The notes under the pieces were generated by a model. That model made no database searches. It was not told where the DNA came from and saw nothing but the letters and a program-made list of their open reading frames with translations. From Rahnella bruchi (GTDB lineage: Bacteria > Pseudomonadota > Gammaproteobacteria > Enterobacterales > Enterobacteriaceae), in NCBI RefSeq assembly GCF_003614975.1, contig NZ_QZWI01000013.1, positions 62,001 to 126,000 on the forward strand: DNA of 64,000 nt. Reading direction: 5' to 3'. The position numbers and the translations under genes were made by a program. Shown piece by piece: positions 38,783-46,876 of this stretch; position 1 is the first letter of the stretch, and the number at the start of each line of letters is the position of its first letter.

Positions 38783-39526
38783 TTAACGCCCTCTCTCACA
38801 CATCAGAAATATGCTTGAACAGAGATCAGGGTAATGTTGTCCCAGCTGATAGCAACCTTCCAGATACTCCGGGGAAATAATATCTGTTTGCAACAAATGG
38901 TCCCACTGGAAATTAGCCAGTGCTTTGAAGAAAATTCCGGACCGATGTACAACGTTGAGACCTGCCGCCGTCGCCTCGCGCTCCAGAGTGTCCAGACTAT
39001 AAGTACACCGGTGGCCGTGTGCTGCCTCAGCCTCTGTCACGGCAGAGTTATGAGAAATCAGTCCCATTTTAACGGCAATCTGACGAGAAGGTGCATTCGC
39101 ATTAGGGCAAACGAGGAAAAAGCGTCCGCCTTCTTCAAGCCACTCATCATTAATCCGTTTTAATAGTTTTACAGGTTCATCGATATGCTCAAGAACGTGA
39201 GTCAGAACAATATTATTATAACGCTTGGGTAATGTAGCCTCTTCAAACAAGGCATTAATATAGTGAACCTTATCTCCGAGTTTTTCCCGTGCTTGCGCTA
39301 TTGCAACGCTGGACGCCTCAACACATGTCACGTCGTCAAAATGGTGCATAAAACGTTGAGTGAAATCGCCCTTAAAACTGCCTAATTCCAGTAAACTTCC
39401 TTTTATGAAAAAAGGCTCAAAAGAACGGATCATGAAAGGATGCATTACATCAAAATCAAATCCGTAGGCATATTGATGGTCAGGCGCATCATTTATTTCA
39501 TTATTATAATCACGTTGTAAATTCAT
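38783..39526 (-). CDS. Class I SAM-dependent methyltransferase
   Basis: 247 residues. Rossmann motif I SLLELGSFKGDF at 44-55, an acidic end of strand 2 (VTCVEAS), and motif II/III region NNIVLTHVLEHIDEP. This is the Methyltransf_11/23 type that acts on small molecules or sugars rather than DNA. No membrane segment. Last gene of a five-gene minus-strand operon (WbqC, two beta-propellers, GNAT, methyltransferase), 11 nt after the acetyltransferase. The target is unknown; a sugar or sugar nucleotide is plausible from context. Confidence 0.85.
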   Translation of the reverse strand: MNLQRDYNNEINDAPDHQYAYGFDFDVMHPFMIRSFEPFFIKGSLLELGSFKGDFTQRFMHHFDDVTCVEASSVAIAQAREKLGDKVHYINALFEEATLPKRYNNIVLTHVLEHIDEPVKLLKRINDEWLEEGGRFFLVCPNANAPSRQIAVKMGLISHNSAVTEAEAAHGHRCTYSLDTLEREATAAGLNVVHRSGIFFKALANFQWDHLLQTDIISPEYLEGCYQLGQHYPDLCSSIFLMCERGR

Positions 39527-39537
39527 TATATTTCTCT

Positions 39538-39978
39538 CTACAAATTCATTGTCATCAGGATGGTGCCTGTGGTGTTGAACTCCGGGGTAAAACCCAGCTT
39601 CTGGTAAAGGCTCAATGCAGCTATATTCGCGTTATTAACTTCCAGGCTGACTTTCCCCACCCCTTGCCCATGAACCTGCTCAAGCGCATTTTTCATCAGA
39701 AGGAGGGCTATTTTTTGCCCCTGCAAAGCTGGGATCACGCTGACATTAGTAATATATGCACCCCGTTCTGGATTGTTGCAGTACAGGCATATCAAACCCG
39801 CCAGAACGTCATGATGCCAGCCCTCGATACACCGGGCGTGTCGGGTCACTTTCGTCGCGTACTCAGCAATGTTGACCCGGTGGCTCAGGGGGGGAATAAA
39901 GGCATCGTCACATATCATCAGATGTTCAGTGACCTGTGCGGCGCTTGCAGAGTCTGAACGGACAACAATTTCGCTCAT
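39538..39978 (-). CDS. GNAT-family N-acetyltransferase
   Basis: 146 residues. Acetyl-CoA-binding motif A ITNVSVIPALQGQKIALLLM at about 75-95, and motif B NNANIAALSLYQKLGF at about 114-129. These are the family marks; the substrate cannot be told. The N-terminal block (AFIPPLSHRVNIAEYATKV) resembles GNATs found beside sugar biosynthesis genes. Its ATG overlaps the upstream propeller stop by 4 nt, so the two are coupled. Confidence 0.85.
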   Translation of the reverse strand: MSEIVVRSDSASAAQVTEHLMICDDAFIPPLSHRVNIAEYATKVTRHARCIEGWHHDVLAGLICLYCNNPERGAYITNVSVIPALQGQKIALLLMKNALEQVHGQGVGKVSLEVNNANIAALSLYQKLGFTPEFNTTGTILMTMNL

Positions 39979-40943
39979 GATAATTTCAGTTCTGCGAGGC
40001 CGAAGCCGTCGCGGCCAAAATCATTACCGTTATAAAGCAGATAAAGATGTCCTTCGCATTCAAAGATATGCGGATAGCACTGCATCTCGTCGTCCCATTC
40101 ACCGGTCTCACCCAGCGCAGGCACCTTAGTGTCGTCACGGGTCCAGGTGATCCCGTCTTCAGAAAAGGCATATCCCAAACGATAACCACGGCCTGCGGCC
40201 TGGCGAAAATTATAAGATTCGCGATAACAAAAAAAGAGGTGAAAAAGTCCGCCAAAATGCGCCACTGTTGGGAGTGCCTGACTTTCCTGCGGGCCAAGCC
40301 GGTCAGGAATTATCTGATTCGCCTGCTGGCGATGCCATTCAATGCCATCCGCTGATTGGGCGTAACCAATTTTATAGGTACGGTCGGGCGGAGAGTCTGG
40401 CGCATATTGCTTCCACCCGGTTCCAAAGATGTACCACATATGGAATGTATCGTTAATCACCTTCACAAACGCATCAGCGACCAGGCATGGCTCATACTGG
40501 GACGCCGCCATAACTGGCCCTTGCCCGAACCGCTGAAATGTTTTTCCCGCATCCTGACTTGTCGCAAGCCCGATCGCGGTATCAACCGATACAGAAACCC
40601 GTCGGTTCCATCCCGTCGTAAAGGCCATGACTTTATTTTTGTATGGCACAACGTTGAAAGGGAAAATACCGTGTTCGTCAAAACATCCCTTTTCTCCCTG
40701 GCAAATAACGGGCTGCTGGTTGGTTGCCAGTACCTTTTGGAGTGTTTTATCCATATCAACATACGCGACATGGCTGATGTATTTTCCATTATGAGGGTCG
40801 GGAGTGCGGGTGGAAAAATAGATACGGATAAACGTTTCAAATACTAAAGTCTGAGGCGATTGTGCGAATAAACCCGGTTGCCCGTTCAGGACAAATTCGC
40901 CGGGCGTAAAAATTTTACCATGCCGGATCCATTGCCAGTTCAT
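39975..40943 (-). CDS. Beta-propeller glycosidase-like protein, paralogue 1
   Basis: 322 residues without signal peptide. Repeated blade-like blocks with Asp boxes and aromatic ends: IRIYFSTRTPD, FDEHGIFPFNVV, DTAIGLATSQDAGKTFQR, TYKIGYAQSADGIEWHR, YRLGYAFSEDGITWTRDD, WDDEMQCYPHIFECEGHLYL. This is the five-bladed fold of GH32/43/130-type enzymes and phosphorylases. It is clearly paralogous to the next gene upstream (shared FDExGxxP, DGxxWxR, WDxEMxxYPHxFE and NDFGRDGFGLAEL-like ends). Cytoplasmic location fits a role on nucleotide-linked or free sugars. No catalytic residue can be assigned safely. Confidence 0.8.
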   Translation of the reverse strand: MNWQWIRHGKIFTPGEFVLNGQPGLFAQSPQTLVFETFIRIYFSTRTPDPHNGKYISHVAYVDMDKTLQKVLATNQQPVICQGEKGCFDEHGIFPFNVVPYKNKVMAFTTGWNRRVSVSVDTAIGLATSQDAGKTFQRFGQGPVMAASQYEPCLVADAFVKVINDTFHMWYIFGTGWKQYAPDSPPDRTYKIGYAQSADGIEWHRQQANQIIPDRLGPQESQALPTVAHFGGLFHLFFCYRESYNFRQAAGRGYRLGYAFSEDGITWTRDDTKVPALGETGEWDDEMQCYPHIFECEGHLYLLYNGNDFGRDGFGLAELKLS

Positions 40944-41902
40944 CGTAACTCTCCCTGTAATTGCGCAAGTCCAAAACCTTCGCGGCCTACGCCGTCACCC
41001 AGATACGCCATATAGATTTTGCCATCCAGTTCAAATACATGTGGATAACTGATCATTTCCGCGTCCCATCCTTCAGACGACACATCAATGCCCGCTTTAC
41101 TGTCATCACGCGTCCAGTCAGTTAAGTTTTCACTGGACGCATAGCCAATTCGATAGCCATATTGCTTGCCCCGGTAATCACTGCTGTAGCGATAACTGAA
41201 AAACATATGGTATTTGCCATTCGCAAAGAAGACATCCGGGCTGGCCTGAGCCTCATCTTCTTCAATACGACTTGCAATTAAATCGCGGTTGAGTTTTTTC
41301 CAATGAACGCCGTCATCTGAGGCCGCCATTCTTATTTTGTAAACAGGCTCAGCACGGCCCTCAACACTCTTCCACTTTCGCCCGGCGATATAAAAAAGTT
41401 GCCACTGGTCATTGAAGCGCCGAATTTTGGGGCCACTGATAACAAAAGGTTCTTCAGGAGAATATTCGATGACCGGCCCGCACCCGATCCTTTGAAAACT
41501 CTGCCCCCCGTCGTTACTGACAGCGGTACCAATGGAGACATTAAAAGGCACTGATTCACAACGCGTCCAGCCAGCATACCAGGCTCTGATCTGCGTTCCA
41601 TCGCGTATCACCGAGACAGGATAGGTACCGAATTCATCAAACTCGCCTAATCTGCCCAGCGGAAGGATGGGGTTATCAGCGATGCGCAGCACTTTGAACA
41701 GGTCATTACGGTCGAGATCTACCCAGGCGGAATAACTGACAAACTGGCCATTCTTATCTGCAGGAGGCCGGCAGGAGAAATAAACACGAACATAATTATC
41801 GAAGACCAGTGTGGCAGGCGCTTGTGCAAAGGCACTGAGCCACGGGCGGCCGGTGACTTCCTGCGGAGTAAAAACTTTACCCAGCTTTTTCCATTGGAAC
41901 AT
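40940..41902 (-). CDS. Beta-propeller glycosidase-like protein, paralogue 2
   Basis: 320 residues, paralogue of the downstream gene over the whole length. Blocks: VRVYFSCRPPADKNGQFVSY, FDEFGTYPVSVI, NVSIGTAVSNDGGQSFQR, VYKIRMAASDDGVHWKK, YRIGYASSENLTDWTRDD, WDAEMISYPHVFELDGKIYM and the end GVGREGFGLAQL. Same five-bladed fold, no signal peptide. The two may form a heterodimer or act on successive steps. 4-nt overlap with paralogue 1 and 3-nt gap after the WbqC gene; its own ribosome site is weak, suggesting coupling. Confidence 0.8.
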   Translation of the reverse strand: MFQWKKLGKVFTPQEVTGRPWLSAFAQAPATLVFDNYVRVYFSCRPPADKNGQFVSYSAWVDLDRNDLFKVLRIADNPILPLGRLGEFDEFGTYPVSVIRDGTQIRAWYAGWTRCESVPFNVSIGTAVSNDGGQSFQRIGCGPVIEYSPEEPFVISGPKIRRFNDQWQLFYIAGRKWKSVEGRAEPVYKIRMAASDDGVHWKKLNRDLIASRIEEDEAQASPDVFFANGKYHMFFSYRYSSDYRGKQYGYRIGYASSENLTDWTRDDSKAGIDVSSEGWDAEMISYPHVFELDGKIYMAYLGDGVGREGFGLAQLQGELR

Positions 41903-41905
41903 TAT

Positions 41906-42604
41906 TCATACCAGAGAATAGTTATATTTGACACTATGGCGAACAGCGTCAAGAGAGTTGAACATCAGAACGTCGGCGATCGAAAGCCAAGGGACAAAAG
42001 TGGTTGAAAATTGACGATATTCTTCCACGTGAGATTGGATAAAACTCAGCCTGATCCCTTCACGGGCAAAGTCGGATTCGCTGTATAACTCTTTACCACC
42101 AATAGCATTGATATAATGACTTGCTGATAATGCCTTGCAGATTGATAAAACTTTGTCCTGGCCTTTTAAATTTTCGTTATCTGATACCGAAGAAGATATA
42201 ATTATTTTTGTTTTAATATTGAGCAAAGAAGCGATTTTACACACTGAATAATGTAAGTAAGAAAAAAGATTATCATCTTCATATCTGATAATATCTTCAA
42301 TCAGTGGAAAAACTTCTTTGAAATAAGGTGCTTTAGAATAGGCACCATGAAACTGATTAAGTAATTTCATTTTATTAAAATCTGGCGAGATAGCCCTTTC
42401 AGCGATATTCAAAGAATCAGCGCCTTTCATAAGGGGCAAGCTGAAGACAGAATCTTTGCCGTTGAGCAACATGCGATTTCGATTTATCCAGCCTTTTTTT
42501 GTATATTTAATATTATCATAGATAACAAACACATCAGCTGATGCCATCAGTTGAAAATAACCAATATAGGGAAGAAAATAAGGCTGCATAATAGCGACTT
42601 TCAT
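41906..42604 (-). CDS. WbqC-family protein
   Basis: 232 residues from the ATG with a strong AGGAGAGG ribosome site; the frame is open 13 codons upstream. MKVAIMQPYFLPYIGYFQLM at the N-terminus is the hallmark of the WbqC family (named from an O-antigen cluster). DVFVIYDNIKYTKKGWINRN and FSLPLMKG also fit. The biochemical role of the family is not settled; members sit in clusters for O-antigen, capsule or unusual amino-sugars. The gene is visibly more AT-rich than its neighbours, hinting at transfer. First gene of the operon; the promoter was not identified. Confidence 0.85.
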   Translation of the reverse strand: MKVAIMQPYFLPYIGYFQLMASADVFVIYDNIKYTKKGWINRNRMLLNGKDSVFSLPLMKGADSLNIAERAISPDFNKMKLLNQFHGAYSKAPYFKEVFPLIEDIIRYEDDNLFSYLHYSVCKIASLLNIKTKIIISSSVSDNENLKGQDKVLSICKALSASHYINAIGGKELYSESDFAREGIRLSFIQSHVEEYRQFSTTFVPWLSIADVLMFNSLDAVRHSVKYNYSLV

Positions 42605-42694
42605 ACTTTTCCTCTCCTGAAGATCCCCGGTACTTAACGCCATCTGTGAGTAACAGGATACCGTATTTAAGTGGTCGCTAAAGCCTTAAACACG

Positions 42695-42709
42695 GCGCTG
42701 TTTCAGCGC
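42695..42709. repeat. GCGCTG/CAGCGC inverted repeat upstream of the wbqC-like operon
   Basis: GCGCTG, TTT, CAGCGC, about 90 nt before the first gene of the operon. A 6-bp GC-rich stem with a 3-nt loop; not followed by a T run. May be an operator or leader hairpin. Confidence 0.4.
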
Positions 42710-42763
42710 TAATTTGGGCAACGGTCATGCAGACAGGCACAGCGAGAAAATGTGAGAAGATAA

Positions 42764-42787
42764 TAAAAAGCCGCCTGAGAAGGCGGC
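42764..42787 (-). terminator. Rho-independent terminator of the 108-residue gene
   Basis: On minus: GCCGCCT, loop TCTC, AGGCGGC, then TTTTTAT. Perfect 7-bp GC-rich stem, 14 nt after the stop codon. It isolates this gene from the downstream wbqC-like operon. Confidence 0.94.
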
Positions 42788-42801
42788 CTGAAGACGATTT
42801 A

Positions 42802-43128
42802 TTATCTGACCATCATATAATCCTGATGGACAGTGGCACTAATAATGGTATCGACAGCGGTGAAGAACTCTTCCAGGCCGTTGACCTTATTAAGGTCAAC
42901 GGCACCGGTTTTATGTTTTCGAAATACAACACACTCACCGTCGTAGTCATAGTCGAAAAAGACCTCGCCCTCATTCTGGCCGGTTATTTTCAGCAGTTTT
43001 AATCTGAATGAATTATCTTTATAAGCAATCTGAATGGACTCACTGAAATCCCCTTTAAATTTAGAGGCATAGGTCTTTATTTCATTCATCTGTTCGAGAT
43101 CTAATTTTCTTGCGTCGTTCTGCCCCAT
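42802..43128 (-). CDS. Unknown 108-residue protein, predicted FliA-dependent
   Basis: 108 residues from ATG 43128 (GGAG 8 nt upstream); a GTG two codons earlier is possible. I do not recognise the family. No signal peptide or membrane segment. A charged helical start (NDARKLDLEQMNEIKTYAS) is followed by alternating strands (SIQIAYKDNSFRLKLLKI, GEVFFDYDYDGECVVF) and a helix (LEEFFTAVDTIISATVH): a small alpha/beta fold. It has its own terminator and a sigma-28-like promoter with the right spacing, so it is a monocistronic unit probably made with flagellin and receptors. A role in motility or chemotaxis is inferred only from that. Confidence 0.82.
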   Translation of the reverse strand: MGQNDARKLDLEQMNEIKTYASKFKGDFSESIQIAYKDNSFRLKLLKITGQNEGEVFFDYDYDGECVVFRKHKTGAVDLNKVNGLEEFFTAVDTIISATVHQDYMMVR

Positions 43129-43181
43129 CGTCACTGCTCCCTGTTTTAAAAAGCGGCTTCATTGTCGCTTTCTGAATGAAT

Positions 43182-43208
43182 TAATCGGAGAAAATCAGAG
43201 AAAATAAA
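43182..43208 (-). promoter_or_regulatory. sigma-28-like promoter of the 108-residue gene
   Basis: Minus strand TTTATTTT (43208-43201), 11-nt spacer, TCCGATTA (43189-43182). The -10 equals that of flgK and the -35 differs from the flgK one at one base. Leader about 47 nt to the ATG at 43128. It lies between the kinase gene stop and this gene. Confidence 0.7.
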
Positions 43209-43234
43209 GGGAGCGCAAAACGTTTTGTTCAAAT

Positions 43235-46200
43235 TTATCCTGAGAAAGATGTTTCTGTTGTACGCGCATATTCCGCGAGTTTCAGTGCAAGGCAGTCCAG
43301 CTCAGCCAGTAACTGATTCACTGCTTCTTCACAGTCCTCCTCATTCTCACAGACGATTTCCAGCGTATCGCAGGCATCTGTCAGGTTCTGGGCCTTAATC
43401 ACCTGTGCGCCCCCTCTTATCCGGTGAGCGAGGGCTTTCAGGGCGGCCAGATCCGCGGCGGAAAAAGCGGCCTGAACGTATTTTTTGTCCTGCGACATTC
43501 CGGTTAGAAACGTCTGCAAAAGTATCGCGAATTTTTGTGGATCTCCTTCCGTCAGTTGAATGAGCTCAGTTAAATCGAAATCCTTCGCTTTTGAAAGTGG
43601 CTCAGGAGGCTCTTCCTGCGACGAGGATTCATTGACGAACAACGACGCCAGCATAGCCAGCGTGGCAGGCTTAAATAAACAGGCGTTCATTCCCTCGCGA
43701 AGGCATTTCTGACGTTCTTCGTTCAGGGCATTCGCTGTGAGCCCGACGATTCTGACAGGCGTGAGTCCCTGAGAATGTTCGCTTTGGCGTATACTTCGCG
43801 TGAGTTCATAGCCATCCATCACAGGCATGTTGCAGTCGGTTATCACCAAATCAAACGTTCCGTTTTGCCAGAGTTCCAGAGCCTCACGCCCGTTTTGAGC
43901 TGCGGTCACCTGATGGCCTAATGACGCAAGCTGTAATGATAAAACTTCCCGGTTAGCGGCATAGTCATCGGCGATTAGAACATTTTGGTGTACCAAAGAC
44001 AGAGCCGCTGGGATCGTTGCTAAAACAGGAGGCTGCCATTTCGCGCGATGCAACGGCAGTACAATGTTTATACGGGTGCCTTGCTGCAATTCACTTTTCA
44101 GCACTAAAGTGCCGCCCATCATTTCGCACAGTGTTTTGCAGATAAGCAAACCCAGCCCGGAACTTTGCTGCGATGAAAGAGTATTGTTTCCTGCCTGAGA
44201 GAAGCGGGAGAATAATTTCTGACTGTCTTCGTGGGAAATCCCGATGCCGCTGTCCTGGATTTCTAACGTCAGCTGCAGTTGTTCATCACTGATTTCATTC
44301 ACACTGACGCAAACACGTATTTCGCCCTGTTCGGTGAACTTCAGCGCATTACTCAGCACATTAGAGATAATCTGTTTGAATCTCAACGGGTCAATGAGTA
44401 CACCATAATCCAGCGGGGTGGTTTCACGTAAAGTAAATACCAGCCCCTTCCGGCGCGATAACACCTCAAACAAACGGCAGACAGAATGAATGAGCTGTCC
44501 GAGGTTATCAGTCTGTTCATTAAGGGAAAGATGTCCGCTTTCGGCACGCTCGATATCCAGAATATCCCCAATCAGTTCCAGTAAGCTTTGCGCTTCACCC
44601 GAGGCTGTTTTCAGGGAACGTTTATCCACGATACCTGCTTCTGCATTATTAGCCGCCAGTTCCAGCATACCGATAATCACATTCATCGGCGTACGGATTT
44701 CATGACTCATGGTGGTGAGGAATGTCGATTTCGCTTCGCTGGCCTGCAGGGCCCGATCTTTATCCGTTTGCAATCGCTCCAGTCGCTGCTGGCGTTCGCT
44801 GATGTCATACCAGCCACCGATAATGCCGATGATTTCCCCCTGCCCGGATCTGTAAGGCAGGATCCAATGATGGATTATGCGAAAGTCATTTTGGCTGATA
44901 CGTAAAATACGGTCATTGACGATGCTTTCCCCTGCCTCAATGACCCTCCGGTAGCTTTGTTGCAACTCGTCGGCGCGTTCACCATTATCGCCCAGCACTT
45001 CATATACCGTTTTACCCAGCATTTCCTCTTTGGTGCTATTGAGCTGACGGAGATAACTGGTATTACACAGCAGCAATTTCCCTTCACGATCGCGCACATA
45101 AATAGGTAAAGGTGTGCCGTCGATCAGGTCCTTCATAAAAGTCAGCTGATCATTAAGTTTATGCTCAGCCTTCACACGGCGTCGGATCAGGCTGCGTAAC
45201 CAGATAATCCAGAACAATAGAAAGACGAATGACGCCGCAAGAACCAGAAATCCTCGCAGTAATTTACGCCGGTCGAAGTTCCAGAAATTGTGATCGACAA
45301 TAATCTGACCGCGCCAGTGATTACTGAGTTCGCTCATTTGTGCAGGCGTTATCGTAGCGAGTGACTTGCTGATAATACTCAGCAATTCTGGCTGTTCTTC
45401 CGAGACGGCCATACTCATATGGAGTGACTGATTGCTGAATACTGCGTCAATTTTGACGCGATTTTTATAATAGTTATCAACAATAAAAACAGCTTCCGCC
45501 AGCGAGACAATTGCAGCATCGACTCTGTGATTATCTAGCAGACGAAACGTCCCGATGGCGTCATCAGTGACCAAAGGTTGCATCAGGGGGTAATCGCGGC
45601 GGATCACTTTAAGGATCGGATCCCGCTCGACCACGGCCACGCGCAAAGCTTTAGCAGAAAGCTCGCTGGTTGGAAGGATTGTGTCTGAACGGCTGACGAT
45701 GACATAGCTGTCACGATAGAACGTGGGTGAAAAACTCAGTCGTTCTGGCGAAGATTGCTGGTGATCAGTAACCGCAATGGCAATATCCGCCGCGTTATTT
45801 TTTAGCAAATTTTCAGTTTCAGCTGACGTTGTAGTTTTACGCCAGACAAGCTGAAATCCAGCAATCCGGGCGACTTCCTTTATAACATCGGAATTAATTC
45901 CATGCGCCTGGCGGTCGGGACCAAAAAAGGAATAAGGCTCATTATTATCTTCCAGAGCGACCCGAAGCACAGGATGCTCGTCGCGCCACTGAGTTTCCTG
46001 CGCATTCAATAATGGGGCCATGCCTTCTAAACCCCTTTGCGATTTTATGCCCCAATACTTGAGAAGTTTCTGGTGATCATGGGGAGTAATTGATGTGAGA
46101 ACCTTATTAATCAGGCCCAACAGTGGCTGTTCGTTGTCTCTGAGAGCAAACGCAAACTGGGTTTTTGGCAGGGACGCTTTGCTGCGAATGGAAATATTAT

Positions 46201-46876
46201 TGAAGAAACGACGACCGGAGAGAAACTCTGCGCTGATGTTATTACCGAGGAAAAAGTCATTTTCACCGAAAGAAACCGACCCCATTGCGCTGAAATTGGA
46301 GGGATAAATCTTCAGTCTGATCCCCGGATATGCCTGCAATATCCAGCGGGGCGGCAGGTAGTGATAGACCATCGCCACTGATACTCCGTCGAAATCGCCG
46401 GTAAAATCGCGCGTCGCCTCTGAACGCCCGGCGAAAACAGGATTATCTTCAGAATAAGGAGCTGACGACACCAGCTTCTGCTCTGATGCTTCAAATCCAT
46501 TAGCGGTGCCGAGAAAATCAATATCCCCGCGTATCAGAGCGGCAATGGCTTCCTGACGCGACTCAAACACTTTCACCCTGACCGGGATCCGCAGCGTATT
46601 ACTGATAACTGTCGCAAAATCGGCAGTCACACCAGTGTATTTACTGTCAAAGTTGACGATATCGAAAGGCGGATAATCCGGTTCTGAAACCCCGAGCGTC
46701 AGTTCACCTTTTTGTTGCAGCCAGTTTTGCTGGGCATTCGTCAGAGCAATCTGTGGCACGGGGCCATTAACCTGCCCGTCCAGTGTCGCAAAATAAGGGT
46801 CTGCCGCCGTTGCACTGAAACTCAGCAGGGAAATAATGATCAGACAGACCGCCCGCCACATATCACTCAATCTCAT
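43235..46876 (-). CDS. evgS: EvgS/BvgS-type hybrid sensor histidine kinase
   Basis: 1213 residues (E. coli EvgS 1197). Signal peptide to about 24; two tandem periplasmic solute-binding (SBP_bac_3/Venus flytrap) domains at about 55-275 and 300-525; transmembrane helix about 541-563; PAS about 575-700; HisKA with H725 (TTMSHEIRTP); HATPase with DSGIG and GLGL; receiver with D1014 (ITDCNMPVMDG); Hpt with H1151 (LAHRIRGG). All phosphorelay residues are present. Partner of the RR gene upstream, overlapping it by 14 nt, or abutting it if the ATG at 46861 is used. The signal sensed is unknown; EvgS in E. coli responds to acid. Confidence 0.92.
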   Translation of the reverse strand: MRLSDMWRAVCLIIISLLSFSATAADPYFATLDGQVNGPVPQIALTNAQQNWLQQKGELTLGVSEPDYPPFDIVNFDSKYTGVTADFATVISNTLRIPVRVKVFESRQEAIAALIRGDIDFLGTANGFEASEQKLVSSAPYSEDNPVFAGRSEATRDFTGDFDGVSVAMVYHYLPPRWILQAYPGIRLKIYPSNFSAMGSVSFGENDFFLGNNISAEFLSGRRFFNNISIRSKASLPKTQFAFALRDNEQPLLGLINKVLTSITPHDHQKLLKYWGIKSQRGLEGMAPLLNAQETQWRDEHPVLRVALEDNNEPYSFFGPDRQAHGINSDVIKEVARIAGFQLVWRKTTTSAETENLLKNNAADIAIAVTDHQQSSPERLSFSPTFYRDSYVIVSRSDTILPTSELSAKALRVAVVERDPILKVIRRDYPLMQPLVTDDAIGTFRLLDNHRVDAAIVSLAEAVFIVDNYYKNRVKIDAVFSNQSLHMSMAVSEEQPELLSIISKSLATITPAQMSELSNHWRGQIIVDHNFWNFDRRKLLRGFLVLAASFVFLLFWIIWLRSLIRRRVKAEHKLNDQLTFMKDLIDGTPLPIYVRDREGKLLLCNTSYLRQLNSTKEEMLGKTVYEVLGDNGERADELQQSYRRVIEAGESIVNDRILRISQNDFRIIHHWILPYRSGQGEIIGIIGGWYDISERQQRLERLQTDKDRALQASEAKSTFLTTMSHEIRTPMNVIIGMLELAANNAEAGIVDKRSLKTASGEAQSLLELIGDILDIERAESGHLSLNEQTDNLGQLIHSVCRLFEVLSRRKGLVFTLRETTPLDYGVLIDPLRFKQIISNVLSNALKFTEQGEIRVCVSVNEISDEQLQLTLEIQDSGIGISHEDSQKLFSRFSQAGNNTLSSQQSSGLGLLICKTLCEMMGGTLVLKSELQQGTRINIVLPLHRAKWQPPVLATIPAALSLVHQNVLIADDYAANREVLSLQLASLGHQVTAAQNGREALELWQNGTFDLVITDCNMPVMDGYELTRSIRQSEHSQGLTPVRIVGLTANALNEERQKCLREGMNACLFKPATLAMLASLFVNESSSQEEPPEPLSKAKDFDLTELIQLTEGDPQKFAILLQTFLTGMSQDKKYVQAAFSAADLAALKALAHRIRGGAQVIKAQNLTDACDTLEIVCENEEDCEEAVNQLLAELDCLALKLAEYARTTETSFSG

